A stretch of 64,000 bases of DNA, taken from assembly GCF_013186535.1 (NCBI RefSeq), contig NZ_JABMCZ010000003.1, positions 1 to 64,000 on the forward strand, read 5' to 3'. This DNA is from Nocardia terpenica (GTDB taxonomy: Bacteria > Actinomycetota > Actinomycetes > Mycobacteriales > Mycobacteriaceae). Every line of letters starts with the position of its first letter. The stretch's first letter is position 1. Under the pieces are notes generated by a model. That model made no database searches, had not been told where the DNA came from, and was given only the letters and a program-made list of their open reading frames with translations. The position numbers were made by a program, and so were the translations under genes. Shown here piece after piece: positions 34,993-45,219 of the stretch.

Positions 34993-36936
34993 TCACCGAC
35001 CGGCGTTCGGCGGATCACACACCTTCCAGCCGTCGGGGGTCTGCTGCAGGTCGAAGGTGCGGGCGACCCGGGTGGGGTCGGCGTCGGTGTACACGCTCGC
35101 CTGCGCCACGGCCTTGTCGCCGGTGATCTGCACGTTGTCGACGCTGCCGAGCTTCGGGATCTTCTTCTGATCCACGGAGAGCTTGTGCACGCCGGCATAC
35201 TGGTCGGGGGCGATGTTCTGATAGAAGTCGTGCAGCCGACCGCAGGTCGCGCCGCGCAGGGTGTTCAGGTTCCCGCTCGCCAGCGCGTCGGTGTATCCCG
35301 TGATGGCCGAACGGATCTGGGCCTGCGGCGAATTGTCCTTGGCGTGCTGCACCAGCGCCAGCACGATGCCGACGATCGCGAGGACCGCCACCACCGCCGC
35401 CCCGGCCACGATCAGCGGGCGCCGACCGCGCGGCTTCGCTTGCGCCGCCGCGGGTGTCGGCGCGGCGGCGGGTGCGGGCGGCACGCGCTGCGGCTGCGCG
35501 AGGGGGCGCGGCTGCGGGGGTACGGGCGGCTGCTGGGGCATCGCCGCCGGTTCGGTCGGTTGCGTATCGGCCGGGGACGGCGCGCCGCCCACCTGCTGCG
35601 GCGCGGCCGACGGCCGGTGCGGCGGCGGAGGCGGCGGGGCCTGGGCGGGTCCGGCCGGGCCCTGGGGCGCCGGGTTCTTCGGCCCGGTGCCGGGGCGCGG
35701 CGTGGCCGGTGGTTTGGTGATCGGGCTGGGCCCGGCACCGCCCGGCCGCTGCACCGGCAGGATCGTGGTCGCCGCGTCCGACGGATTCGAGATCTTCGGA
35801 ATGGCAACGGTTTCCGGGTCGACGGCCGGTTGCTCGGGCGGCTTCGGGTCGCCCTGCTTCGGCTTGGGGATCATGACGGTCTTCGGATCGCCGACCGGGG
35901 GCTGCGGCGGCTTCGCGGCCTCGGTACGCTCCGCCTTGGACTTCTGATCCGCTTGCCCGCCAGGGGAATTCGGTTTGCCGGAGGCGGGACCGCCGGGTTT
36001 CTGGGTGCTTTCGGCACCCGGCTTCTGTTGCGCGGGAACAGGTCGCGTCGGGGCGGCCGAGTCCGCGGCCTTCGCCGCACCCGCTGCGGTCGCTCCCGGA
36101 GCGCCTGTTTGCGCCTGCTTCGGCGCGTCACCCGAATCGCCCTGGTCGCCCGCGTCCGGCCGATCCTTTCGGTCCGCGCCGCTCGCCTTCGGCTTCGCCG
36201 TCTTGTCCGGGGCGGAGCCCGCTTCGGCGCCCTTCGCCCCGGCGGCGGTCCCCGCGTCGGATTTCTCCGTGCGCCCGGCGGCGGAATTCTCCGGCTTCCG
36301 GTCCTCCGGCTTCGAGCCCGAATCCCGCTGTGCACCAGCGTTATCGCCGCGTCCGGGAGCCGCCGGAGCGCCCGGTTTCGTCTGTATCGGCCGCGTCGGC
36401 GCGCTGCCGGAGACCGCCGGATCGCCCGTCGCCCCGGCCTGCTCGGGACCCTTCGTCGAATCCTGCGCCGCCGCGGCCGATGTCGGCCCTGGACGAGCCC
36501 CCGCCGGGCCGAATCCGGGGCGCGCGGGATTCTGCGGCAGATCGCGCTGATCCTTCGGCGCGCCGCCCGGCCGATTCGCCGGAGCGCCCGGCTTGTCCTG
36601 CGCGGGCACCGGCCGCGTGGGCGCATTGCCGGTCGACTCGACCACCGTCGGGCCGAACCAGGGCCGCGCGGGATTCTTCGGCGGGGTGGGCTTTTTCGTC
36701 GGCCCGCCGGGCGCGGGCTGCGGGCGATCGCCCGGGCGCGGCGGGGGCGGGCCGGGCGCCACGCCCGGCTTGCGGATGAACTGGGTCGCGGCGGAGGCGG
36801 ACGGTCCCGGTTCACGAGAGATGCGTTCGGTCTTCCCGGCATCGGGCTGCTCGCCCTGCGGCGCGGACGGTTGGGCGCCGGCAGTGCCCGGCTGGGTCTG
36901 CCGATCCGGCTTCTGGTCGTCCTTCGGGTCGGACAC
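34993..36936 (-). CDS. Rv0361-like single-pass membrane protein with long disordered N-terminus
   Basis: This 647-residue protein starts at GTG 36936. Residues 1 to about 505 are a cytosolic Pro/Ala/Lys/Asp-rich disordered region, with repeats such as GPTRPVPAQ/APTRPIQTK-type segments and several KTVMIPKPK-like blocks. One membrane helix follows (IVAGAAVVAVLAIVGIVLAL), then an exported domain of about 110 residues (AQIRSAITGYTDALASGN, GWKVCDPP) like that of M. tuberculosis Rv0361. Thr residues in the disordered part could be kinase targets. A shorter protein with a similar exported domain is encoded at 54057-54503. Confidence 0.85.
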   Translation of the reverse strand: MSDPKDDQKPDRQTQPGTAGAQPSAPQGEQPDAGKTERISREPGPSASAATQFIRKPGVAPGPPPPRPGDRPQPAPGGPTKKPTPPKNPARPWFGPTVVESTGNAPTRPVPAQDKPGAPANRPGGAPKDQRDLPQNPARPGFGPAGARPGPTSAAAAQDSTKGPEQAGATGDPAVSGSAPTRPIQTKPGAPAAPGRGDNAGAQRDSGSKPEDRKPENSAAGRTEKSDAGTAAGAKGAEAGSAPDKTAKPKASGADRKDRPDAGDQGDSGDAPKQAQTGAPGATAAGAAKAADSAAPTRPVPAQQKPGAESTQKPGGPASGKPNSPGGQADQKSKAERTEAAKPPQPPVGDPKTVMIPKPKQGDPKPPEQPAVDPETVAIPKISNPSDAATTILPVQRPGGAGPSPITKPPATPRPGTGPKNPAPQGPAGPAQAPPPPPPHRPSAAPQQVGGAPSPADTQPTEPAAMPQQPPVPPQPRPLAQPQRVPPAPAAAPTPAAAQAKPRGRRPLIVAGAAVVAVLAIVGIVLALVQHAKDNSPQAQIRSAITGYTDALASGNLNTLRGATCGRLHDFYQNIAPDQYAGVHKLSVDQKKIPKLGSVDNVQITGDKAVAQASVYTDADPTRVARTFDLQQTPDGWKVCDPPNAGR

Positions 36937-37022
36937 GCGTTACCCCTCGCTCAATGTCAACAGGTGAAACCTCCGACGGTCAGCCTAACGAGCATTCCGG
37001 GCGGCGGTGCACAATGAAGCCC

Positions 37023-37469
37023 ATGACCTCCTTCGGTGATCTCCTCGGACCGCAGCCGGTAATGCTTCCCGAACACCCCGAAGCGGAGGAGGCGCTGCTG
37101 GACAATCAGGATCCCGTGCAGGTCGCCGCCGCGCATCCCACGGCGTCGATCGCCTGGGCCCAGCTCGCCGAGGACGCCCTCGGCCGGGCACACGATTCGA
37201 GCGAGGGTGTGGTGAGCGCGGACGTCATCGCCGCCTACGCCTTCGCCCGCACCGGCTACCACCGCGGCCTGGACCTGTTGCGGCGCAACGGCTGGAAGGG
37301 CTTCGGTCCCGTGCCGTGGAGCCACGAGCCCAACCGTGGCTTCCTGCGCGCGGTCGGCGCGCTGGCCCGTGCCGCGCAGATCATCGGCGAGTCCGACGAG
37401 TACGCCCGCTGCCTGGATCTGCTCGAGGACTGCGACCCGCGCGCGGCCGCCGAACTCGGCCTGGATTGA
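37023..37469 (+). CDS. DUF3151-family protein
   Basis: This 148-residue cytosolic protein matches Rv0360c-type DUF3151 proteins: TSFGDLLGPQPVMLPEHPEAE at the start, then ARTGYHRGLDLLRRNGWKG, GPVPWSHEPNRGFLRAVGAL and CLDLLEDCDPRAA. ATG 37023 is chosen because homologues start MTSFGDLLG; ATG 37014 is possible. The function of the family is not known to me. It is divergent from the Rv0361-like gene, as in mycobacteria. Confidence 0.9.
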   Translation: MTSFGDLLGPQPVMLPEHPEAEEALLDNQDPVQVAAAHPTASIAWAQLAEDALGRAHDSSEGVVSADVIAAYAFARTGYHRGLDLLRRNGWKGFGPVPWSHEPNRGFLRAVGALARAAQIIGESDEYARCLDLLEDCDPRAAAELGLD

Positions 37470-37487
37470 TCGGGTTCGTACGCAGCG

Positions 37488-38639
37488 TTGGTATTAGAGA
37501 GTTCACTCAGCGTCGAGACCGTCCGCGAGGGCAGTAAGGAGCGGTTGCGCAAGGGCTGGCAGCGCCTGCGCAGATCCGCGCTGCCGATCGTGCAGTGCGC
37601 GGTCGGCGCGGCGCTGGCCTGGTTCGTCGCGCACCGGCTCGTCGGCCACCCGCAGCCGTTCTTCGCGCCGTCGGCGGCGATCATCTCGATCGGCGTCTCC
37701 TTCGGCGCCCGGCTGCGGCGGTCGGTCGAACTGGTCGCCGGCGTCACCGTCGGCATCGGCATCGGCGACTTCTTCATCACCCGGGTCGGCACCGGGCCCT
37801 GGCAGATCGCCCTGGTCGTGGCGGTGGCCATGGCGATCGCGATCTTCCTCGACAGCGGCGCGGTCATTCCCATGCAGGCGGCCGGTTCGGCGGTGCTGGT
37901 GGCGACCCTGCTGCCCCCGCACAGCAACGGCGGCGTCAACCGCATGATCGACGCCCTGGTCGGCGGGTTGGTCGGAATCGTGGTGGTGGGTCTGATTCCG
38001 CTGCATCCGGTGCGGCGCGCCCGTCAGCAGGCCGCCGACATCCTCGGTGTGATGGGCAGGGCGCTCACCGACTGCGCCGACGGCCTGCACGAGCAGGATC
38101 CCGAAAAGATCCGGCTCGCACTGCAATCCGCGCGCGGCACGCAGCCCCAGATCGATGCGCTGCGCAACACGCTGGAGGGCGGGCGCGAGGTCAGCCGCAT
38201 CTCGCCGCTGTACTGGAATTCGCGGCCCCGGCTGGAGCTGCTGCGCACGGCGGCCGACCCGCTCGACAACGCCGTCCGCAATGTCCGCGTGCTGCTGCGG
38301 CGCGCGCTCACCCTGGTGCGCGACGACGAGATTCTCGACCCGCGGCTGATCGACGAGGTGGAGGCGCTCGGCACCGCCCTCGACGTGATCCGCCGCTACA
38401 TGCTCGCCGATCCGGGCGAGCAGCCCGACGCCGCCGAGGCGACCCGGATACTGCGCCGAGTCGCGAAGGGCGCCACCAAGGATCTGGTCGAGGGCTCCGG
38501 ACTGTCGGCGCACGTGGTGTTCGCCCAGCTGCGCTCGGTCGTGGTCGACCTGATGCAGGTCTGCGGCATGAAGCGGCTGTCCGCGATCGCCCTGCTGCCG
38601 CCGACGGTGCGGCATCCCTATGTCGCACCGGAGGATTGA
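37488..38639 (+). CDS. FUSC/aromatic-acid-exporter-family membrane protein
   Basis: This 383-residue protein has four to six hydrophobic helices in residues 30-175 (IVQCAVGAALAWFVAHRL, VELVAGVTVGIGIGDFF, QIALVVAVAMAIAIFLDSG, IDALVGGLVGIVVVGLIPL) and a helical cytosolic C-terminal half. The arrangement and FFAPSAAIISIGVSFGARL fit the FUSC/aromatic acid exporter family. Transport of a small organic anion is plausible, but the substrate is unknown. The TTG at 37488 is the first start available and the true start may be later. It lies between Rv0360c- and Rv0359-like genes, where the mycobacterial order as I recall it has none. Confidence 0.8.
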   Translation: MVLESSLSVETVREGSKERLRKGWQRLRRSALPIVQCAVGAALAWFVAHRLVGHPQPFFAPSAAIISIGVSFGARLRRSVELVAGVTVGIGIGDFFITRVGTGPWQIALVVAVAMAIAIFLDSGAVIPMQAAGSAVLVATLLPPHSNGGVNRMIDALVGGLVGIVVVGLIPLHPVRRARQQAADILGVMGRALTDCADGLHEQDPEKIRLALQSARGTQPQIDALRNTLEGGREVSRISPLYWNSRPRLELLRTAADPLDNAVRNVRVLLRRALTLVRDDEILDPRLIDEVEALGTALDVIRRYMLADPGEQPDAAEATRILRRVAKGATKDLVEGSGLSAHVVFAQLRSVVVDLMQVCGMKRLSAIALLPPTVRHPYVAPED

Positions 38640-39019
38640 CCGCGCCGACCGGACCGGACATTGCGAGTGACCGCCTCGGGGCCGAGGGCTCGTCGCGAAG
38701 ATCTTGGGGTAGTGGACTACTCGTGTGCCGGGCCCGTCGCGCTCGTAACTTCGTACACGACCGCGTCCACGAGGGGTGCCGCGGTCGAATACTTCGCAAG
38801 GGAGCGGACATCGAGCGGCCATATGGTGTGGTGGCCGACCGGGTCCGGTATCTGTTCCCGAGCGAAGCGGGTCGCCCGCACCGGGGGGTTCGGGAGGACG
38901 GGCGGCCCGGCGGGGGAACGAGGGCCGGGCGCGGTGATTCTGGGCGCCGCATCCCGGCAGGGTGGCGGGCCGGGCGGCTCGATGGGGGAAGAGGGTCGGG
39001 CCGCCCGATGGGGACAGCG
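38640..39019. other. Intergenic, 380 bp
   Basis: No gene is supported. Near the right end CGGGCGGC (38971-38978) pairs with GCCGCCCG (39000-39007), a terminator-like stem with a 21-base loop between convergent genes. Confidence 0.5.
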
Positions 39020-39799
39020 CTAGGTCCAGAACCGGGTCAGGTAGCTGCCGAAGGCGGACCAGATCGACGGCACGCCGGACAGCTCGTACAGGTCGTAGAT
39101 GGCGTTGAAGAAGGCGTGATTCGCGCCGGGGATGCCCCACAACACCGCCAGCAGCAGGAGCAGCCCGAACGGCTTGACCTGATCGAGCGAGCGCCGGGTC
39201 TGATAGCTCAGCGACGGTTCCAAGATCGCGTAACCGTCGGTTCCCGGGATCGGCAGCAGATTCAGGATGGTCGCGGTCACCTGGAGGAACGCCAGGAAGG
39301 CCAGGCCGAACCAGAACGCGGCGTGCTCGTGCGCCGAGCCGAACAGCCGCAGGATCACCAGCAGCACCACCGCGCACACCGCGTTCACCGCCGGGCCCGC
39401 GCCGCTGATCATCCGCTGGGTGCGCGCCGAGAAGTTCTGGGTGTGCACGTAGACCGCGCCGCCCGGCAGCGCGAAACCGCCGAGCGCGATGAACAGCATC
39501 GGCAGGCCGATCGACAGCAGCGGGTGGGTGTACTTGAGCGGATTCAGCGTCAGATAGCCGCGCAGCTCCACCTCGCGATCCCCGGCCCGCCACGCCGTGT
39601 AGGCGTGGCCGAACTCGTGCAGGCACACGGTGACGATCCAGCCGAACACCACCAGGATGAACACGCCGAACCGGGCCTGGTTCGAGGTCACCTCGGCGTC
39701 CCAGGCGAGCGCGCCGCCGACCGCGGCCAGGACCACGATCAGCAGGAATATCGGGCTGGGGCGGACCGCGGTGCGGCGGGCCCCGAAGGGATGACTCAT
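39020..39799 (-). CDS. M50-family (site-2) membrane metalloprotease
   Basis: This 259-residue integral membrane zinc protease is similar to Rv0359. The zinc motif is CLHEFGHAYTAW in a membrane helix, with the second motif NLLPIPGTDGYAIL further on. About six hydrophobic segments are present. Proteases of this type cleave membrane-embedded substrates; the target is unknown. Its ATG overlaps the upstream stop (ATGA at 39796-39799), so it is translationally coupled to the Rv0358-like gene, as expected from mycobacterial order. Confidence 0.92.
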   Translation of the reverse strand: MSHPFGARRTAVRPSPIFLLIVVLAAVGGALAWDAEVTSNQARFGVFILVVFGWIVTVCLHEFGHAYTAWRAGDREVELRGYLTLNPLKYTHPLLSIGLPMLFIALGGFALPGGAVYVHTQNFSARTQRMISGAGPAVNAVCAVVLLVILRLFGSAHEHAAFWFGLAFLAFLQVTATILNLLPIPGTDGYAILEPSLSYQTRRSLDQVKPFGLLLLLAVLWGIPGANHAFFNAIYDLYELSGVPSIWSAFGSYLTRFWT

Positions 39800-40455
39800 C
39801 GGACCAACAACCAGGGCTCGTTGTGCCGGTAGAAACTCGACCGCGGCACGGTTCGGTCGGAGGCGATGCCGTCGCGGGTCACCACCGCGCCCGGCGTGCC
39901 CAGCTGAACGGCGCGCCCGGCCACCCAGCGCCGCTTGCGCAGCCCGCGATGTACGGCGGCGCGCACGCCCGGCATCTCCAATGTAGGCGAAACATGCAGG
40001 GCGGTAACGCGTCCGGTGAACAGGCGGGTCTCGTCGACGTACGCCTCGCCCTCGAGCTTGCCGCCGTCGCGGCCGGTGACGGTGGCGCGTCCCACCAGCA
40101 CCATGCCGGTGTCGTCGCGGATCAGGGGGGTCGGCGCGGACTTGCCCTCCAGCGCCCGTTTGGCGGCGGCGGATCCGGTGCCGATCTGGTAGGCACGCGA
40201 GCCGTAGGTGCGGTCGACCGGGACGTACCCGATCTCGACGCCGAGGCGGTCGGTGCGCAGCAGGTGAGTGAGCACGGCGGCCAGCCCGGCGTCCTCGCCG
40301 AGCACGATGAGCCGCGGCAGACTGTCGGCGGCCAGCACCGGCAGCAGTTCGTCGAGCTGCGCGGTATCCGGGATCGCCGCGGTCTGCGTGGTCGGCAGCG
40401 ACGCGAGTGCGATCGGCACCGGAGCGCCGTTGCAGCGGAGAACATGGGTACTCAA
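39796..40455 (-). CDS. Rv0358-like conserved protein
   Basis: This 219-residue cytosolic protein is in the position of Rv0358. TTG 40455 is chosen because AAGGAGGG stands 9-16 bases upstream, and no other start has such a site. The N-terminal half contains LPRLIVLGEDAGLAAVLTHL and VEIGYVPVDRTYGSRAY, recalling diacylglycerol-kinase-like or nucleotide-binding folds, but no complete motif is visible. The C-terminal half is beta-rich with Arg clusters (RGLRKRRWVAGRAVQLG). Function unknown. It is coupled to the M50 protease gene. Confidence 0.8.
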   Translation of the reverse strand: MSTHVLRCNGAPVPIALASLPTTQTAAIPDTAQLDELLPVLAADSLPRLIVLGEDAGLAAVLTHLLRTDRLGVEIGYVPVDRTYGSRAYQIGTGSAAAKRALEGKSAPTPLIRDDTGMVLVGRATVTGRDGGKLEGEAYVDETRLFTGRVTALHVSPTLEMPGVRAAVHRGLRKRRWVAGRAVQLGTPGAVVTRDGIASDRTVPRSSFYRHNEPWLLVR

Positions 40456-41058
40456 CTGCCGTACACCCTCCTTGGACCTGACAACTCCATCGTCCTCGCT
40501 GCGCTCGGCGGACCCCCTGCCGGTCCGCCTCCCGCAGCCACGATAGCCGTGTCCGAGTTCGGCCGCCGTGCTCCGCTCGGCGGGTTCGTGCCCGGTCACG
40601 GTTTGCCGTCCGGCGCGTCGCCGTGACTCGCCGGTCATGTCGGGTGCGTCCGGTGCCGGACGGACGGGTCGGCTCGCCGCGTCGGTGGGCCCGAGCGGCC
40701 CGGAGCGCGTTTCCCCTTGTGAGCCCCCGGAAATGGGGGGTTCGCGCGGCGCGGGGCGCGGTCCGGCGGCCGGGATCGGCGCGACCGGTTGTGGACGGCG
40801 ATTCTCGGTGGAGTCGACCCGGCTCGCGGTGTGACATTGGTCATCCGGCACCGGACGCGCGTGTCGAACATCGCGAAAGCCCTTGTGGCCGCGGCCAATT
40901 CGTTACATTCCTGTGTCTCGCACCACAGTCGGCGGGTGGATGTCCGGGGCGCCCGCGCACCCATCCACTAGACTGTGCTCCCGGCCACCGCCTCGGAAAC
41001 GGCAGGTAGCTGCAGTATCGAAACGGGATGCTGCGCGTCGAACCGTAGGAGACTCGAT
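40456..41058. other. Divergent intergenic region upstream of purA
   Basis: This 600-bp region lies between divergent genes. No coding frame is supported. TAGACT at about 40968-40973 is a good -10 candidate for purA; its -35 is unclear. TTGGTCATCC near 40836 and other sites may serve the leftward genes. The GC-rich left part has no recognised element. Confidence 0.45.
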
Positions 41059-42348
<1,290 letters not shown>

Positions 42349-42371
42349 GCTTCCCCGACCTCATGGGTTGC

Positions 42372-43862
42372 TCAATAGCAGGTGAGCGGGGCCAATGGCT
42401 CCGCCGCATGCGGAGTCAGCGCGCTGTACGCCGCCGCCATGGACTTCACCGCCAGCCGGAGGTCGGATTCCTCGTGGGTGAAGGGGAGGCGGAGGAAGCG
42501 TTCGAAGGCGCCCTGGACGCCGAATCTCGGTCCGGCGGCGAGTAGTACGCCGTGGTTGGGGGCGGTGGCGGCGAGGGCGGTGGAGACGGGGGCGGGCAGC
42601 TGCACCCACAGCGACATGCCGCCCGCGCCCTCGACCGCGCGCCAGTCGGGCAGCTCCTCGGCCAGCGCGTCGAGCAGCGCGGCGCGGCGGCTGTGCAGCT
42701 GGTCGCGGCGGCGGGCCAGGATGGTGTCGGCGCGCTCGAGCAGGTACGTGGTGGCCAGCTGATCCATCACCGGCGTGCCCAGGTCGACCGTCGAGCGGGT
42801 GCCCAGTAGCTTGCCGATCAGCGTCTGATTGGCGCGAATCCAGCCGACGCGCAGGCCGCCCCAGAACGACTTCGACGCCGAGCCGATCGTCACGATCTCC
42901 GAGCCGCGCGCGAAAGCCGCTGCCGGGGGCTGGGTTTCGCCGTCGAGCTGCTGATCCACCATGGACTCGTCGACGATCACCGTCATCCGGGTCTCGCGGG
43001 CGATGGCGGCCAGCTCGGCGCGCCCCGCGCCGTCCATGAGCAGCCCGGTCGGATTGTTGAAGTCCGGCACCAGGTAGGCGGTGCTGGCCGCGGTCTGCCG
43101 TGCGGCACTGCGGATTCCGTCGAGATCCCACCCGGCCGCCGGATGCTCCGGGCGCAGCGGCACCGGCACCGGCCGCGCGCCCACGTCGCGGATCGCCTCG
43201 ATGGCATTGGGGTAGCTGGGGTGGTCGATCAGCACCCGTTCGGCGGGCGCGGTGAGCACATTGAGCAGCAGCCGCAGGCCGTGCTGGGCGCCGAGGGTGA
43301 CCAGGATCTGATCGGGCTCGGTGGGCAGGCCGCGTGCGGTGTAGCGGCGCGCGATGGCCTCGCGCAGCGGCAGAATACCGACCGGGTCCATGCCGTGCGT
43401 GCCGAGGTAGATCGGAAGTCCTTGCAGCGCAGAAGAATACGCGTCGCTCATTTCCGGCGGCGCGGACATGGCGGCGTAGGTGAGGTCGATGGTCGGCACC
43501 TCGCCGGGCAGCATCATGGCGAGAATGCTGCGCGCCGGTTTGCTGCCGTCGTGCTTGACATCGGTGGGCAGCGCGACGGTACTGCGGGAACCCTGCCTGC
43601 TGATCAGGTAGCCGTGCTCGCGCAGCAGCGCGTACGCGGAGGTGACCGTGGTGCGGCTGACGCCGAGTGCGGTGGCCAGATCGCGTTCGCTGGGCAGGGC
43701 GACGCCCAGCGGCGCGCGCCCGTCGTGGATCAGCAGCCGGACGCCCTCGGCCAGGGCCAGATACGCGGGACGGGAGGTCCGCCGCCCCTCCCCGGCCTCG
43801 TCCTGACGCCATCGGCCCAGGTCACGGGTGAGGGTGGCGGCACTGATCACACGGATTGCCAT
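42372..43862 (-). CDS. MocR-type (GntR-aminotransferase) regulator
   Basis: This 496-residue protein has an N-terminal GntR winged-helix domain (SERDLATALGVSRTTVTSAYALL) and a C-terminal fold-type-I aminotransferase domain (TLGAQHGLRLLLNVL, IDHPSYPNAI, VPDFNNPTGLLMDG). The PLP-binding Lys is in IGSASKSFWGGLRVGW. MocR regulators sense PLP or amino-acid-derived effectors and often control a divergent gene. ATG 43862 gives MAIRVISAATL. The divergent neighbour is a very small membrane protein gene at 43924. Confidence 0.88.
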   Translation of the reverse strand: MAIRVISAATLTRDLGRWRQDEAGEGRRTSRPAYLALAEGVRLLIHDGRAPLGVALPSERDLATALGVSRTTVTSAYALLREHGYLISRQGSRSTVALPTDVKHDGSKPARSILAMMLPGEVPTIDLTYAAMSAPPEMSDAYSSALQGLPIYLGTHGMDPVGILPLREAIARRYTARGLPTEPDQILVTLGAQHGLRLLLNVLTAPAERVLIDHPSYPNAIEAIRDVGARPVPVPLRPEHPAAGWDLDGIRSAARQTAASTAYLVPDFNNPTGLLMDGAGRAELAAIARETRMTVIVDESMVDQQLDGETQPPAAAFARGSEIVTIGSASKSFWGGLRVGWIRANQTLIGKLLGTRSTVDLGTPVMDQLATTYLLERADTILARRRDQLHSRRAALLDALAEELPDWRAVEGAGGMSLWVQLPAPVSTALAATAPNHGVLLAAGPRFGVQGAFERFLRLPFTHEESDLRLAVKSMAAAYSALTPHAAEPLAPLTCY

Positions 43863-43923
43863 GCAGGCCAGTATGGTCACGCTGGCTATGTCTTTCAAGT
43901 CCAGATCGGCGCAAGCTGGGCTT

Positions 43924-44079
43924 ATGGCCGCGCTTCTCATCCTCATCGCGGTCGTCGCCGCGGCGACGACCATCATCCCCGCCTACCTCCCGTCACCCGA
44001 TGAGCGCAGGGAGTTTCGCCGGGCGACGCTGCGGGTCCGGCATTCGCTCACCGATTGGGGCGCGGCCCGCCGAGGCTAG
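43924..44079 (+). CDS. Small membrane protein
   Basis: This 51-residue protein has one N-terminal membrane helix (LLILIAVVAAATTIIPAYL) and a basic tail (RREFRRATLRVRHSLTDW). The ATG at 43924 is preceded by AGCTGGGCTT, a weak ribosome site; an upstream start at 43882 is possible. It is divergent from the MocR gene, so the shared 60-bp gap may carry the operator. No known family. Confidence 0.5.
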   Translation: MAALLILIAVVAAATTIIPAYLPSPDERREFRRATLRVRHSLTDWGAARRG

Positions 44080-44087
44080 GCATGGAA

Positions 44088-44108
44088 GTCCAGTTGTATT
44101 GACTGGAC
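44088..44108. promoter_or_regulatory. Inverted repeat upstream of ogt
   Basis: GTCCAGT (44088-44094) and ACTGGAC (44102-44108) form a perfect 7-bp dyad, nine bases after the small membrane gene and 43 before ogt. It could be a terminator for the former or an operator for the latter. Confidence 0.4.
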
Positions 44109-44151
44109 CGGAGTTTTCCGGGATGTCGGTGGCGCGGTGCACACTGGTCGC

Positions 44152-44709
44152 ATGCTCGAATCGGACCGCCCGCCGCTCGCGGCGGCGCTCTTCGACACCG
44201 CCATCGGCCCGTGCGCCATGACCTGGACGGAGGTGGGGGTGGTGCGATTCCAGCTGCCCGAGGCCACCCCCGCCACCACCCGGACCCGGATGCTGCGCCC
44301 GCGCGGCGTCGAGGTGCGGGAGGCCGAGCCCACCGGCGCCATGGCCGAGGCGGTCGCCGGGATTCGCGCCCACCTCGGCGGCGCGCTCGACGATCTGCGC
44401 TGGATTCCGTTGGACCACACCGGGATTCCCGAATTCCAGCGCGCGGTGTACGAGGTCACCCGCGCCATCGATCCGGGGCACACCCTGAGCTACGGGCAGG
44501 TCGCGGCCCGGGTCGGTCAGCCCGGCGCCGCCCAGGCGGTCGGGCAGGCGCTGGGCGGCAATCCGATTCCGCTCATCGTGCCCTGCCACCGCGTGCTCGC
44601 CGCCGACCATGCGCTGCACGGCTTCTCGGCCCCCGGCGGGCTCACCACCAAGCAGCATCTGCTGGAGATCGAGCGCACCCCGGGCTTCGGCGAGCCGACG
44701 CTGTTCTGA
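44152..44709 (+). CDS. ogt: Methylated-DNA-protein-cysteine methyltransferase
   Basis: This is a DNA repair protein that removes O6-methyl groups from guanine by transfer to its own cysteine. It has 185 residues. The active site is IPLIVPCHRVLA, and the DNA-binding helix-turn-helix (TLSYGQVAARVGQPGAAQAVG) precedes it with the Arg-finger-like residue region. The N-terminal domain lacks a regulatory Ada zinc module, so this is the stand-alone type. ATG 44152 (MLESDRPP) is chosen; a GTG-type extension at 44137 is possible. Confidence 0.93.
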   Translation: MLESDRPPLAAALFDTAIGPCAMTWTEVGVVRFQLPEATPATTRTRMLRPRGVEVREAEPTGAMAEAVAGIRAHLGGALDDLRWIPLDHTGIPEFQRAVYEVTRAIDPGHTLSYGQVAARVGQPGAAQAVGQALGGNPIPLIVPCHRVLAADHALHGFSAPGGLTTKQHLLEIERTPGFGEPTLF

Positions 44710-44715
44710 GGCCCG

Positions 44716-45111
44716 CTAGCGGTTCGGCTGGGCGTTCGGGTCGATGGCGTTCTGGATGCCGCGCACGACGTCGTCGGGGACGCCGTCCGGGACCGGGACG
44801 CTGGCGTCGCCGACGCGCACGGTGCGCGGCGCGGGCGGCGGGGCGTCCGGTGTGGTCGTCTCGGGCGCCGGACGCGGGCGGGGCGCCGGGGCGGTGCTCT
44901 GCGGCGCCGCGGCCCGTAATTCGGCCGGTTGGTCGGCCTGCTGGTCGGCCGGTGCGCTGGGCGCGATCACGCCCGGCTGCACCGCGGGATCGGCGCCGGC
45001 GACGGCGATGCCGACGCAGGTCACCGCCAACGCGAACGGCAGCGCGACCACTCCGGCTCGAATCCCACCCGCTACGTTCCGATTTCGCCGCGCCACGCGA
45101 CCACCCCTCAC
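44716..45111 (-). CDS. Small secreted Pro/Ala-rich protein
   Basis: This 131-residue protein has a basic N-terminus (RGGRVARRNRNVAGG), a signal peptide (VVALPFALAVTCVGIAVAG ending near AGADP) and a low-complexity Ala/Pro/Gln mature part. It ends with VRVGDASVPVPDGVPDDVV and a helix. No catalytic features or family are recognised. The start is GTG 45111. It is convergent with ogt, seven bases away. Confidence 0.65.
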   Translation of the reverse strand: MRGGRVARRNRNVAGGIRAGVVALPFALAVTCVGIAVAGADPAVQPGVIAPSAPADQQADQPAELRAAAPQSTAPAPRPRPAPETTTPDAPPPAPRTVRVGDASVPVPDGVPDDVVRGIQNAIDPNAQPNR

Positions 45112-45219
45112 GATCCGATATATCGATCGACGACCGATCGCCGCCGCCCTGCATCGTAGTGGGTGGGAAGGCCCCTAGCCATACCGTCGAATGCGACACC
45201 GGACGCTCTGCGGTGGCAG

